A stretch of 64,000 nucleotides of DNA from Marinobacter sp. es.042. GTDB taxonomy: Bacteria > Pseudomonadota > Gammaproteobacteria > Pseudomonadales > Oleiphilaceae. The notes beneath the pieces were generated by a model, which searched no databases, was not told the origin of the DNA, and saw only the letters and a list, made by a program, of their open reading frames with translations. The stretch lies in contig NZ_LT897781.1 of assembly GCF_900188315.1 (NCBI RefSeq), positions 186,001 through 250,000 on the forward strand. Reading direction: 5' to 3'. How positions within the stretch are numbered: the stretch's first letter is position 1; each line of letters starts with the position of its first letter. Shown in pieces: positions 51,271-60,242 of the stretch. The position numbers were made by a program, and so were the translations under genes.

Positions 51271-52788
51271 GTGAAATTCCGCCTGTTTCTTTCTGGCCTG
51301 GCGCTTTTGGCGTTGGGAGGCTGCTCCAACTTGAGTACGCTTGAGTTGGATGGCGATCGTGCCGCATCGATAGAACCTGATGACCGATTTTCGGATCTGA
51401 GCAGGCTGGTGACAGGAGAGCAGGGCAGCGATGCAGAGTTCCTGATTGAACTCACGAAGTACCGCTCCGATACGTCCTATAAATGTCGGCACCCGGCCTA
51501 TGCCTACTATTTCTCCCAAAGGCTGGGTGAGCCCCTGGACTATGGAGAGTGTCCTCCAACCGTGCCTTTTTATCTGCTGGATCGTGAGAAAGGCGGATAT
51601 CAGTTCTCCGTAGCGCCGGATCTTGTCCGCAGCATACACATAATGTTTGCCTCACCTGGCGAGTCGGTTGCCTCGCAATTCGGTCATCTTTCTATGCGAC
51701 TCATCGTCTGCCCCTCCGGGTCCTCGAGCGATGCCGAGTGCAACGAAAACATTTTCGATCATGTAGTTCTTGGCTACGTTGCCCGAATCAATGAACTTGA
51801 GATGAGCCTGATCAAAGGCGCGTTCGGCGGATACGACGCCCATCTGACCGGCTTTTCCTTTATGGAAGCCTACCGAACCAACACCTTGCTTGCGGACAGG
51901 AACCTGTTTTCAATACCCCTGAATTTGCGCCCTGAACAAACCGAACAAGTGGTTCGGGAGTTATCGGAGATTCACTGGAGCTTCAGGGGTGATTACCGCT
52001 TTTTCACAAATAATTGCGCAACGCTACTGCAAGAAACTCTGGCTGGCTTGCTGGAACCGGCGGAGGGTGAACGGACAGTGCCCGGTAACCTGGAAACCGG
52101 GTATGTGCGCCCCGACTCTTTTTTCAAAGCGCTCAGGCGCAGCGAACTGGCTGATGACCGTGTTCTCGACTCTCTGGAAAGGGCGGAGCAGGAAGGATTC
52201 TACTTTTCCAGCACTCGTCCCTATTACGAACGGGCGTTCGAACTGGTCAGCCAGACTGCGGACTGGAATTCGCCCTCATCACTTGATGAATACTTAAGCA
52301 CACCGGCCAACAAGCGCCTGCTGACCGCTTTGAGATCCGACGAGCTGTTGGAAGTCTACGCCCATGACCAGCATGCCAGGGAGGCTCATTTGCTGCTGGA
52401 GGAAAGGGCGCTGATCAGCCTTGAACAGGCCCGGCTCCAATCACTGATGAGCCTTTTAGGCGACCCTGAAATTATGGCGTCGCTTCAGAACGGTTTGAAT
52501 GAGATGGAGCCCGATACCCATCGGCGGTGGTTTGAACAGTGTGTCCTTCAGCCGGTTCGGAAGCTCCAGGGGCGTTTGCCGGTGTCGAAGGGAATACCGG
52601 GCCCCGAATTCATGCAGCTGTTTCCATCGGTCGGGACAGGCTGCGATCAGCCAGAATCTCAAGTTATTGCCAAACGGCTGGTAAATGACTGGCTGCCCGA
52701 GGGGCACGGGAGTGTCCGGGCGTTGAGAAATCTCAGCCTTGAAATCGAACAGACCCACGAAAACCTTGCCTACCTGAGGACGCTTTAA
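51271..52788 (+). CDS. DUF4105-domain periplasmic lipoprotein
   Basis: A 505-residue protein from GTG 51271. The lipobox LGGC (C18) with Ser at +2 predicts an outer-membrane lipoprotein. The DUF4105 (Lnb N-terminal periplasmic) domain spans about 110-310, with His139 in SQFGHLSMRL and Cys249 in FFTNNCATLL. These two residues are those expected for a circularly permuted papain/NlpC-like hydrolase, so it may cleave an amide or ester bond in the envelope. The C-terminal 200 residues are helical and unassigned. It overlaps the next gene by one base (TAATG). Confidence 0.87.
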   Translation: MKFRLFLSGLALLALGGCSNLSTLELDGDRAASIEPDDRFSDLSRLVTGEQGSDAEFLIELTKYRSDTSYKCRHPAYAYYFSQRLGEPLDYGECPPTVPFYLLDREKGGYQFSVAPDLVRSIHIMFASPGESVASQFGHLSMRLIVCPSGSSSDAECNENIFDHVVLGYVARINELEMSLIKGAFGGYDAHLTGFSFMEAYRTNTLLADRNLFSIPLNLRPEQTEQVVRELSEIHWSFRGDYRFFTNNCATLLQETLAGLLEPAEGERTVPGNLETGYVRPDSFFKALRRSELADDRVLDSLERAEQEGFYFSSTRPYYERAFELVSQTADWNSPSSLDEYLSTPANKRLLTALRSDELLEVYAHDQHAREAHLLLEERALISLEQARLQSLMSLLGDPEIMASLQNGLNEMEPDTHRRWFEQCVLQPVRKLQGRLPVSKGIPGPEFMQLFPSVGTGCDQPESQVIAKRLVNDWLPEGHGSVRALRNLSLEIEQTHENLAYLRTL

Positions 52789-53981
52789 TGAACATCGTTC
52801 GCCAGCCACCTTTTCTTCTCGCACTTGTTTTGGCTGTTTTCGCTCAGTCAGTGGCAGCCAATCAGCCACAACCTGGTGTTAACAACATGGATGAGATGTT
52901 GAAACAGCTTGAAATGCTTGAGCAACTGGACCAGCTGGATCGTCAGGATTTCAGCGCTGCCGTCGACAAGGCCTATGAATGTGCGGACGCAGGGAATTTT
53001 TCGTGTGCGGATCGGCAGCTCAAAGAGGCGGAGAGACTGGCTTTCGATGAACCGTCCCGAACACGTCTGGCAGAAGTCCGTGACTATCGACAGGAAATGT
53101 ACAGAATTGCCGAGGAAGAGAAAAAGCGCCTGGCGATGGAGCGCCGGATTCAGGAATGCAGTGCGAATTGCCCTATTCGGGAAGAATACGAAGATTGCGT
53201 CGACGGTTACCAGAATCCGAGGTACTGCCGTGAGCCCTCTTATGATCAGCCCTCCAGTTCCAGCTCCAACAACACGATGCTAATGCTCAATCAGACCGTT
53301 CAGCAGTTCAAACAGTTCACCGAAAACCAGTTGGCCCAGCAGCGACAGCAGCTGGAGATGCAACAGCGGATGTATGAAGAGCAAAGGCGCCGTGAGGAGG
53401 CCATCAAGCGTCAGCAGGAGCAACAGCGGCGAGAGATGGAGCGCAGACGCTCTCAACAGCTTGCCGAGGCAGAACTTAGGGAAGCTGAGCTGATCGAAAG
53501 ACGACAGCGTGCGGAGGAGGAGCGGCGTCGGCTTGAGGCACGCCGACAGGCTGAGGAAGAAGCCCGTCAAAGAGCGGAAGAACGTCGTCAGGCTGAAGAG
53601 GCGCGGAGACTGGCTCGCCAGCAAGAAATACTGGAGCGCCAGCGTGCGCGAGAGCGCGAAAAGGCAGAACGTGAGGCTCGCCGGGCGGCTTATTTGGCAA
53701 CAATGCAGCAGGGTATAAAACTGTATGGCCGATCTTGTCCGGGCCCCTCGAAGCACGTTTTCGGAACTGTCCCAAACATCAAGCCGGAGGAGGTGGGATG
53801 CCTTGATGTCTATTTCGAAGTCTATTGTCCAGGCTCCGCAAGTGTTCAGCATCGTGGGGTCATGGACACAATGTTGAACAATGTGAACGGTTGCTACGGT
53901 GACACGGAGGAAGTGCCCGAGACCTTGCCGTGTGCTGCGAGCGACTTTCGTGTCAAGGTTACTCAGGTCACAAGTTGTTGA
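52788..53981 (+). CDS. Exported Cys-rich protein with long charged coiled coil
   Basis: A 397-residue protein with a signal peptide (cleaved after about residue 25). A first region (26-165) holds six or more Cys (YECADAGNFSCADRQL, ECSANCP, DCVDGYQNPRYCREP). The central 110 residues are an almost continuous, highly charged helix (RRREEAIKRQQEQQRREMERRR and onwards). The last 90 residues again hold five or more Cys. The even number suggests disulfides in the periplasm. It is the last gene of a tight three-gene unit. The family is not recognised. A structural or scaffolding role across the envelope is a guess. Confidence 0.78.
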   Translation: MNIVRQPPFLLALVLAVFAQSVAANQPQPGVNNMDEMLKQLEMLEQLDQLDRQDFSAAVDKAYECADAGNFSCADRQLKEAERLAFDEPSRTRLAEVRDYRQEMYRIAEEEKKRLAMERRIQECSANCPIREEYEDCVDGYQNPRYCREPSYDQPSSSSSNNTMLMLNQTVQQFKQFTENQLAQQRQQLEMQQRMYEEQRRREEAIKRQQEQQRREMERRRSQQLAEAELREAELIERRQRAEEERRRLEARRQAEEEARQRAEERRQAEEARRLARQQEILERQRAREREKAEREARRAAYLATMQQGIKLYGRSCPGPSKHVFGTVPNIKPEEVGCLDVYFEVYCPGSASVQHRGVMDTMLNNVNGCYGDTEEVPETLPCAASDFRVKVTQVTSC

Positions 53982-53990
53982 GATCGACGT

Positions 53991-56900
53991 TTACCACGTG
54001 TCCACAAATCGCCCATTTCCACGTCCGCCAGGGTCTCCGGCGGTCGTGGAATTAAGCCCCCTGACCAGCCAGGCCCGCGTTTCCTGCGGGTCGATCACCG
54101 CATCGATCTCCAGGTAGCTGGCCACGTTGAGTGCCTTGCCCTGCTCATAAGCTTTGGCGACCAGGGTGTCGAACATCTTCTGCCTTGATGCCTCATCGGG
54201 CTGGGCGGCCAGCTCTTTGGCAAAGCCCAGGCGCACGGCGCCTTCCCAGCCCATGGGCCCGAACTCACCGCTTGGCCAGGCGGCCGTAAAGAAGGGGGTG
54301 AGCATGCTGCCCGCTGCCATGGCCTGGGCGCCAAGACCGTATGCCTTCCGCAGAATCACGGTGAAGAAAGGCACATTGAGCTTGGCTGCCGCCACGAACA
54401 TACGCGAGATGTGGCAAATGGTGGCTTGTTTTTCGGCGTCAGGCCCCACCATGAAGCCCGGTGTGTCACACAGTGACAGGATCGGAAGGCCGTGGGCGTT
54501 ACAGAGCTGCATAAAGCGGGCAGCCTTGTCGCCTGCTCTGGCATCGACCGCTCCGCCCAGGTGGGCCGGGTTGTTGGCGATCAGGCCCATGGGACGACCT
54601 TCAATACGGACCAGCGCCGTGATCAGGCCTGGCGCAAACTGGCTGCGGAGTTCCAGGACACTGTCCTGATCGGCCAGGGTCTCGATAACCTGGCGGATGT
54701 TGTAGACCCGCATGCGGTTTTCCGGAATCAGGTGGCGTAGCCGTCGTTGATCGTCGCACTGCCAGTCTTCCAACGTGCCCTGAAAGTACGACAGATATTT
54801 CTTCGCCACACTGACCGCTTCAGTTTCGTCCTCGACCAGGACATCTATCACACCGTTGGGCCCCATGACGGAAACCGGCCCCACTTGTTCCGGGCTGAAC
54901 CGCCCAAGGCCGCCGCCTTCGATCATGGCGGGTCCCGCCATCCCCAGATTGGCGTCTCTGGTGGCAATGATGGTGTCGCAGCAGCCAAGCAGCGCCGCGT
55001 TGCCCGCATAGCAACGGCCGGACACAATACCGAGCGTGGGCACGACGCCGGAGAGCCGTGCCATGCCGACAAAGGTATGACAGTCCAGAAATGAAACGCC
55101 GTTGGCGTCGGTGTCGGATGGGCGACCCCCGCCGCCCTCCGCGAATAGAACCAGTGGGATTCGCCATTGCTCGGCCAGAGCGAGAATTCGGTCTGCCTTG
55201 CGGTGATTCGTCAGCCCCTGTGTGCCTGCGAACACCGTGTAATCGTAGGCCATGGTGGCGCAACGCCCGGTTTCGGGGCCAAATTCGGGCGCGTTTACGG
55301 TGCCAATGGCGGTAATCAGGCCATCCGCCGGGCTCATTTCTGCCAGTTTGTCCGCCGAACGTCGGCGTCGCTGTGCCGCCAGTGCAAGAGCTCCGTATTC
55401 ATTGAAGCTGTCCGGGTCGAGCAAGTCTTCAACGTTCTCACGAGCGGTTCGCTGAGCCGTTTTACGCCGCTTTGCGACCGCGTCCGGTCGGCGCTGGTCA
55501 GTCAGCAGATCATGACGCTCCAGAACCTCGGCGAGATCGGCCCGGATGTACTCCAGATCAACCGTCTCTTCATTCTGAATGCCGCCGGCCTCGACATCGG
55601 CTGGTTCCAGATAGACCAGTGCCTGCCCGTCGTTCACCGTTGTCCCTGGTTCTGCGGCAATAGAGTGGATGATGCCGGAGTTGGTTGCCTTGACCACAAA
55701 CTCCATTTTCATCGCTTCAAGCACCGCTACCGGGTCGCCGATGGCGACTGAATCTCCTGGTGTCACATCGATACTGACAACCGTGCCGGAACTGGGCGCC
55801 TCAATGCCGATGGTGCCCGCCGGTGCGGCGATGGCGCCCGGGCTTTCGTTGACCTCCGAGGCAGATGCGTTGCCAAAGTGCAGGTGCGGGTGAGCGGTTT
55901 TGGTCGCTTCCGGGATCAAGTGTTTCAGGTTGTCTTCGACAAAGCGGGTGGTAACAGCCCAGGTTTCCACGCCGGAATGGCGGACCAGATTCTGTAGCAG
56001 ACCAATATTGCTGCTGACACCGGTTAGCCGGAATTCGCACAGGGCGCGATACAGCCGCCGAAGTGTTGAAGGGTAATCGCTACCATGGGCAACCAGCTTG
56101 GCGAGCAGGGAGTCAAACGAAGGGCTGATGGTGTAACCGGCGTAACCGTAGCCATCGACCCGTAAACCCGGGCCAGACGGTGGCTCGTAGGTGCTCAATG
56201 TGCCGGTAGCGGCGGTGGCATGACCATCGGCGTGGAGTGTTTCGCTGTTGATTCGCGCCTGAATCGCGAAGCCCCGCACGGTGGGTGCCGACTCAAGAGC
56301 CAGATCAGTGAGGCTTTGGCCGCCAAACAATTGCAGCTGGGTTTGAACGAGATCAACGCCGGTAATCTCCTCGGTGATGGTGTGCTCTACCTGGATGCGG
56401 GGATTGGCTTCCATGAAATAGAAACGGCCGGGGTGATCCTCGTCCACCAGAAACTCAAAGGTGCCGAGACCACGGTAGTTAACGGCGCCGGCCAGTTTCA
56501 GGGCGCAGTTGATCATGGCATCCCGGATCGAGGAGTCCAGTAAAGGACTCGGTGCAATCTCGATCAGCTTCTGATTTCGCCGTTGCAGGCTGCAGTCGCG
56601 CTCCCAGAGGTGACTGACGGCTCCGGTACCGTCGCCGACTATCTGGATTTCGATGTGCTTTCCCCGAGCGATCAACTGCTCAACGTAAAGTGAGCCGTTG
56701 CCGAACGCCGCCTGAGCCTCGGACTGGCATCGCTGGAAAGCCTGCTCGAGCTCTGTTTCGGCGTGAACCGCCCGCATGCCGCGGCCGCCGCCACCGGCAA
56801 TCGCTTTGATCATCAGAGGGCCGTGCTCGCCCAGGAAGGCGCGAGCCTCGTTGAGGCTCACCGATCTGTTGATTCCCTTTATCAGGGGAACCTCGCAGCG

Positions 56901-57272
56901 CTCTGCCAGGGCCCGGGCAGCCGACTTGTCACCAAACGCCTCCAACACGCCGGGCGAAGGGCCGATAAAGATCAGCCCGGCCTGTTCGCATGCGCGGGCA
57001 AAACTGGCGTTTTCCGCCAGGAATCCGTAGCCAGGATGGACCCCCTCGCAGCCATGGGCCTTTGCGGCGTTTATCAGTTGCGCTCCATCCAGGTAAGCCT
57101 TTATGCCATGGCCCGTTAAAGCCACCGCCTCATCGGCCATACGGGTATGCAGGCTGGCGTCGTCGTCTTCAGAGAATACGGCCACAGACCGCAATCCCAG
57201 TTCGTTGCAGGCTCGGGCAATGCGGATCGCGATTTCGCCGCGATTGGCAATCAGTACGGAGCGAAAAGTCAT
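53991..57272 (-). CDS. Single-chain biotin-dependent acyl-CoA carboxylase (BC-BCCP-CT)
   Basis: A 1093-residue fused enzyme. Biotin carboxylase occupies about 1-450 (IANRGEIAIRIARACNELG, GGGGRGMRAV, FMEANPRIQVEHTITEEITG). The biotinyl domain has the acceptor K522 in LEAMKMEFV. The carboxyltransferase follows (about 590-1090; LAEQWRIPLVLFAEGGG, SGRCYAGNAALLG, SLCDTPGFMVG). This order matches the long-chain/short-chain acyl-CoA carboxylases found as single polypeptides in some bacteria. The substrate cannot be set from sequence alone. It is convergent with the envelope cluster, 9 bp apart. Confidence 0.93.
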   Translation of the reverse strand: MTFRSVLIANRGEIAIRIARACNELGLRSVAVFSEDDDASLHTRMADEAVALTGHGIKAYLDGAQLINAAKAHGCEGVHPGYGFLAENASFARACEQAGLIFIGPSPGVLEAFGDKSAARALAERCEVPLIKGINRSVSLNEARAFLGEHGPLMIKAIAGGGGRGMRAVHAETELEQAFQRCQSEAQAAFGNGSLYVEQLIARGKHIEIQIVGDGTGAVSHLWERDCSLQRRNQKLIEIAPSPLLDSSIRDAMINCALKLAGAVNYRGLGTFEFLVDEDHPGRFYFMEANPRIQVEHTITEEITGVDLVQTQLQLFGGQSLTDLALESAPTVRGFAIQARINSETLHADGHATAATGTLSTYEPPSGPGLRVDGYGYAGYTISPSFDSLLAKLVAHGSDYPSTLRRLYRALCEFRLTGVSSNIGLLQNLVRHSGVETWAVTTRFVEDNLKHLIPEATKTAHPHLHFGNASASEVNESPGAIAAPAGTIGIEAPSSGTVVSIDVTPGDSVAIGDPVAVLEAMKMEFVVKATNSGIIHSIAAEPGTTVNDGQALVYLEPADVEAGGIQNEETVDLEYIRADLAEVLERHDLLTDQRRPDAVAKRRKTAQRTARENVEDLLDPDSFNEYGALALAAQRRRRSADKLAEMSPADGLITAIGTVNAPEFGPETGRCATMAYDYTVFAGTQGLTNHRKADRILALAEQWRIPLVLFAEGGGGRPSDTDANGVSFLDCHTFVGMARLSGVVPTLGIVSGRCYAGNAALLGCCDTIIATRDANLGMAGPAMIEGGGLGRFSPEQVGPVSVMGPNGVIDVLVEDETEAVSVAKKYLSYFQGTLEDWQCDDQRRLRHLIPENRMRVYNIRQVIETLADQDSVLELRSQFAPGLITALVRIEGRPMGLIANNPAHLGGAVDARAGDKAARFMQLCNAHGLPILSLCDTPGFMVGPDAEKQATICHISRMFVAAAKLNVPFFTVILRKAYGLGAQAMAAGSMLTPFFTAAWPSGEFGPMGWEGAVRLGFAKELAAQPDEASRQKMFDTLVAKAYEQGKALNVASYLEIDAVIDPQETRAWLVRGLNSTTAGDPGGRGNGRFVDTW

Positions 57273-57393
57273 GGTGCCTTGTTCCCCGGGGTGTGATTTT
57301 TATTTTGGGCGACAGAAGCCACCATCCTAGAAACGGCATCCGGATCAGGCAAATGAATTTGTTTGAGGGTTGGTCATGAATGACCTTGATGAC

Positions 57394-57840
57394 TCAGGTT
57401 TCAGGGCTCGTTCGTTTCGTTCTGTTGCTTATCCTGAGCCCCAGGATAACCACGAGGGCGCCAAGCCAGATGCTCACTGAGTAGTGCTCTTTGAACCAGA
57501 TTACGCCAATCAGTAACCCGAACATGGCGGCGACTGCGCCGAGCTGACTGTAGAAAACCGGGTTGGAGCGACGCTGAAGCTCAAAGGCGCACAGGTAGGT
57601 CAATGCGGTTAGAAGCCCCTGAATACCCACGATGCTGACCAGTTGCAGCCCTGTTGTTTCCGGGAAGATGGAGGTGCGCGTCAGCCCTGCGAACAAACCA
57701 AGCGTCGCTGCGGACGCCAGCAAGGTTCCTGATGCCAGGATCATGGGCTTTACACCGAAAGGCCAGGCCACCGACCGGTAAACATTACCAATAGACAGCA
57801 TGGCCGGGATGAGCAGGCCCATGGCAAACCAGAGTGCCAT
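57394..57840 (-). pseudogene. EamA/DMT transporter remnant, N-terminal half missing
   Basis: A 148-residue frame that contains only the second EamA repeat (GLLIPAMLSIGNVYRSVAWP near the start, then YLCAFELQRRSNPVFYSQLG and IWLGALVVILGLRIS). Intact DMT transporters have about 300 residues and two repeats. The frame breaks off where sequence of a LysR gene begins on the opposite strand, so a deletion is the likely cause. The ATG at 57840 is probably accidental. If expressed, it would be half a transporter. Confidence 0.75.
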
Positions 57841-58399
57841 CGACAGCTTCCTCCGCGCCTATCCTGAAATCGACATCGACCTACAGCTCAGTGATCGAAT
57901 GGTGGACCTGGTGGAGCAGGGCGTCGATATCGCTATTCGGGTTCGCAGCTCCCTGGCCGACTCGAGTCTTCTGGCCAGACCACTCAGAAAGTCCAGAAAC
58001 ATTGTTTGTGCGTCACCGGGGTATCTGGAGTGTGTGCCAGAGATTAAAGCCCCGTCGGATCTGGCCCAACACAACTGTTTGACGTTCAGTCTCCACGACC
58101 GACCAAGGGTCTGGGAGCTCGGTGATCAGGAGGTGGTGGTCAGCGGTAACTATCGAACGGACAGCAGCCTGGCGATCCGCCAGAGTCTTTTGAGGGGAGC
58201 CGGCGTTGGTTTGGTGCCCCGGTTCCTCGTCCAGGAAGATATTGAAAAAGGCGCATTGGTCCACCTGCTGCCTGCCTTTCCGCCTAAACCCTACAGTGTG
58301 TTTGCCCTGTTTCCACCGGGGCGCAATCAACCCACCAAGGTTCGGCTGCTGCTTGACCATCTGGACCAGTATCTTGGAGAGAAACCCTACTGGGAATAG
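57837..58399 (+). pseudogene. LysR regulator remnant, DNA-binding domain missing
   Basis: The frame from about 57837 encodes about 187 residues of a LysR effector domain (FLRAYPEIDIDLQLSDRMVDL, then GVDIAIRVRSSLADSSLLARPL, SLAIRQSLLRGAGVGLVP) and ends normally. The first 100-110 residues of the family, that is the helix-turn-helix and linker, are absent. The 5' break coincides with that of the EamA remnant. The original pair was probably a divergent LysR/EamA unit like the one at 31.7-33.6 kb. Confidence 0.75.
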
Positions 58400-58486
58400 T
58401 GCTGGTCCCGTGGCTTTTCTTCTGGCTATTTCCATTCTGGAAACTATGTAGTTCTATTCTGTCCGTTTTTCAGGGTCCAGAAGTTC

Positions 58487-58526
58487 CATAGAGTTGCTAC
58501 CTCAATGCGAAGGAGACAACTCTATG
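58487..58526 (+). promoter_or_regulatory. Inverted repeat over the nitroreductase start codon
   Basis: Perfect 10-bp arms CATAGAGTTG (58487-58496) and CAACTCTATG (58517-58526) enclose 20 nt. The right arm ends with the ATG of the nitroreductase gene, and the AGGAGA ribosome site is in the loop. The RNA hairpin would hide the start codon; as DNA it could be an operator. Confidence 0.62.
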
Positions 58527-59150
58527 AACATTCACGAAGCCCTGGACTGGCGGTACGCCGTCCGTGAATTTTCGCCCGAGAAGCTTGGTGCCCAAACGGT
58601 GGAAACACTGGTTGATGCGGCCCGCAAGAGCGCCTCTTCCTATGGACTGCAGCCCTATAAAATTCTGGTCGTCGAAAGCAAGTCGGTTCGACAGGATTTG
58701 CTGGCCTACTCTTTTGGCCAACAGAAAGTGTTGGACTGCTCTCACTTGATCGTTTTTGCGGCGCAAACGGATATTGGTGACCACACGGTCGACAGGTATG
58801 TCACGCAGCTTGTGAAAACCCGCGACATACCTGCCCAGGATATCTCCGGCTATGTGGCACACATGAAAGAGGCGCTTGCAGCCAAATCCCGAGAAGAAAA
58901 ACGGGTGTGGGCGCACCAGCAGGCCTATATTGCCCTGGGGACCCTGCTCACTGCGGCAGCTTCAATGCGCGTAGATAGCTGCCCGATGACCGGTTTCGAT
59001 CACAAAGCCTACGATGACGTACTTGGACTGGCAAAACTGGGCCTTGAGACTACTGCCATCGTTGCTTTGGGTTACCGCAGTGCCCGTGACCGAAGTTCAG
59101 GCTTACCGAAAGTGCGGTTTGATTACGGCGATATGGTGATCAGCGTGTAA
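58524..59150 (+). CDS. NAD(P)H-dependent nitroreductase family protein
   Basis: A 208-residue flavoprotein. ATG 58524 has AGGAGA upstream. The FMN-binding RYAVREFSP block is at residues 10-18, and GYRSARDRSSGLPKVRF is near the C-terminus; the length is that of the NfnB/NfsB-type group. Such enzymes reduce nitroaromatics and quinones with FMN. It is monocistronic and downstream of the LysR remnant, which could once have controlled it. The inverted repeat at its start suggests regulated expression. Confidence 0.92.
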   Translation: MNIHEALDWRYAVREFSPEKLGAQTVETLVDAARKSASSYGLQPYKILVVESKSVRQDLLAYSFGQQKVLDCSHLIVFAAQTDIGDHTVDRYVTQLVKTRDIPAQDISGYVAHMKEALAAKSREEKRVWAHQQAYIALGTLLTAAASMRVDSCPMTGFDHKAYDDVLGLAKLGLETTAIVALGYRSARDRSSGLPKVRFDYGDMVISV

Positions 59151-59213
59151 GTGATACCCGGTCGATTTGGTGGTCTGGCTGGTGTTCCTTGTCTATAGGG
59201 TATAGGTTCGGAA

Positions 59214-59247
59214 GAACGGCAACACATTTTCGAGCTTACTGCCGTTC
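59214..59247 (+). promoter_or_regulatory. Inverted repeat before the metallopeptidase gene
   Basis: Perfect 8-bp arms GAACGGCA / TGCCGTTC around 18 nt end three bases before the AAGGAG of the gene at 59266. An operator or a leader hairpin is possible. Confidence 0.4.
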
Positions 59248-59265
59248 AAAAGGAGCACCAGCTCT

Positions 59266-60231
59266 ATGAAGGTTTTTTCCAACCCGGTTGGTTCCGGAAA
59301 TCTGTGGTTTGACAATCTCACCACGGCACAGGGCACACCGGTCGCCTACGATCCCCAGGCGCGGTCTTTCGTTCCTATGCCGCCGTTTTGTGCCAATCGT
59401 GACATTATTGGCTGTAACTGGATCGCCCCGGAGCAGGGGGCCTTCTGCCGTTCTTGTTCGATGACGGCCCTGGCCCCTGATCCCAGCATTCCGCATGCCA
59501 TGCCGAACTGGGCGGCAACCGAGGCAGCAAAGCGTTGGGTACTCGACAATCTCGGTCGGTGGCACTGGTTCCGGCCGGAAGATCCCGGCACGCGCCCGAT
59601 GTTTCACATGTTGGCCGAGGGGTTGACCCCAGTTGCCATGGGGCACGCAAACGGTGTGGTGACGATCAGTGTCGCCGAAGCTGATCCCGTGGTTCGTGCC
59701 ACCCGGAGGCAGGCCCTGGACGAACCCTATCGAACCATGGTCGGCCATATGCGCCATGAGATTTCCCATATGCTCTGGTGGCGCCTGAGTTTGCGGGAGG
59801 ATTTTCTGGATGCGTTCCGGGAGATGTTTGGTGATGAACGCGCTGATTATCCTGCGGCGCTTGAGCATCACTACCATAACGGCCCGCCGCAAGACTGGCG
59901 ACTGTTTTACTTGACCAGCTATGCCTCGGCACACCCTCACGAGGACTGGGCCGAGACCGCTGCGCATCTGCTGCACCTGACAGACATTACAGACAGTCTT
60001 GTGTCATCCGGTCTGACATCGCCGGAGGTGCCTCGGCATGGATGGGATCCCTACTCGGAACCCGATACCGCAATGCTGATAAACGTAGCTGCGTCGCTGG
60101 CTATTCGGGTTAACCATGTGAACCGCTCCATGGGGCTGTCTGACCTGTACCCGTTTGTCCTCTCCGAAACGGCGCAACGCAAGCTTGCGTTCGTGCACGA
60201 TTGGTTGCGCCGTGGAGCCCAGGGGCTTTAA
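59266..60231 (+). CDS. Zinc-binding metallopeptidase-like protein
   Basis: A 321-residue soluble protein. The N-terminal 65 residues hold four Cys (PFCANRDIIGC, AFCRSCSM), a probable zinc ribbon. The peptidase motif HEISH is at 164-168, with the likely third ligand Glu in HEDWAETAAHLLHL about 70 residues later. The layout matches the putative zinc-binding peptidase family often annotated DUF2248. No signal peptide is present, so it is cytoplasmic. It is a single gene; the substrate is unknown. Confidence 0.87.
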   Translation: MKVFSNPVGSGNLWFDNLTTAQGTPVAYDPQARSFVPMPPFCANRDIIGCNWIAPEQGAFCRSCSMTALAPDPSIPHAMPNWAATEAAKRWVLDNLGRWHWFRPEDPGTRPMFHMLAEGLTPVAMGHANGVVTISVAEADPVVRATRRQALDEPYRTMVGHMRHEISHMLWWRLSLREDFLDAFREMFGDERADYPAALEHHYHNGPPQDWRLFYLTSYASAHPHEDWAETAAHLLHLTDITDSLVSSGLTSPEVPRHGWDPYSEPDTAMLINVAASLAIRVNHVNRSMGLSDLYPFVLSETAQRKLAFVHDWLRRGAQGL

Positions 60232-60242
60232 TCCGTTTGAGT

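Noticed and set aside
52788-53981. TolA-like protein
   Set aside because: The long charged helix recalls TolA, but the protein has a cleavable signal, Cys-rich ends and no TolQR neighbours.
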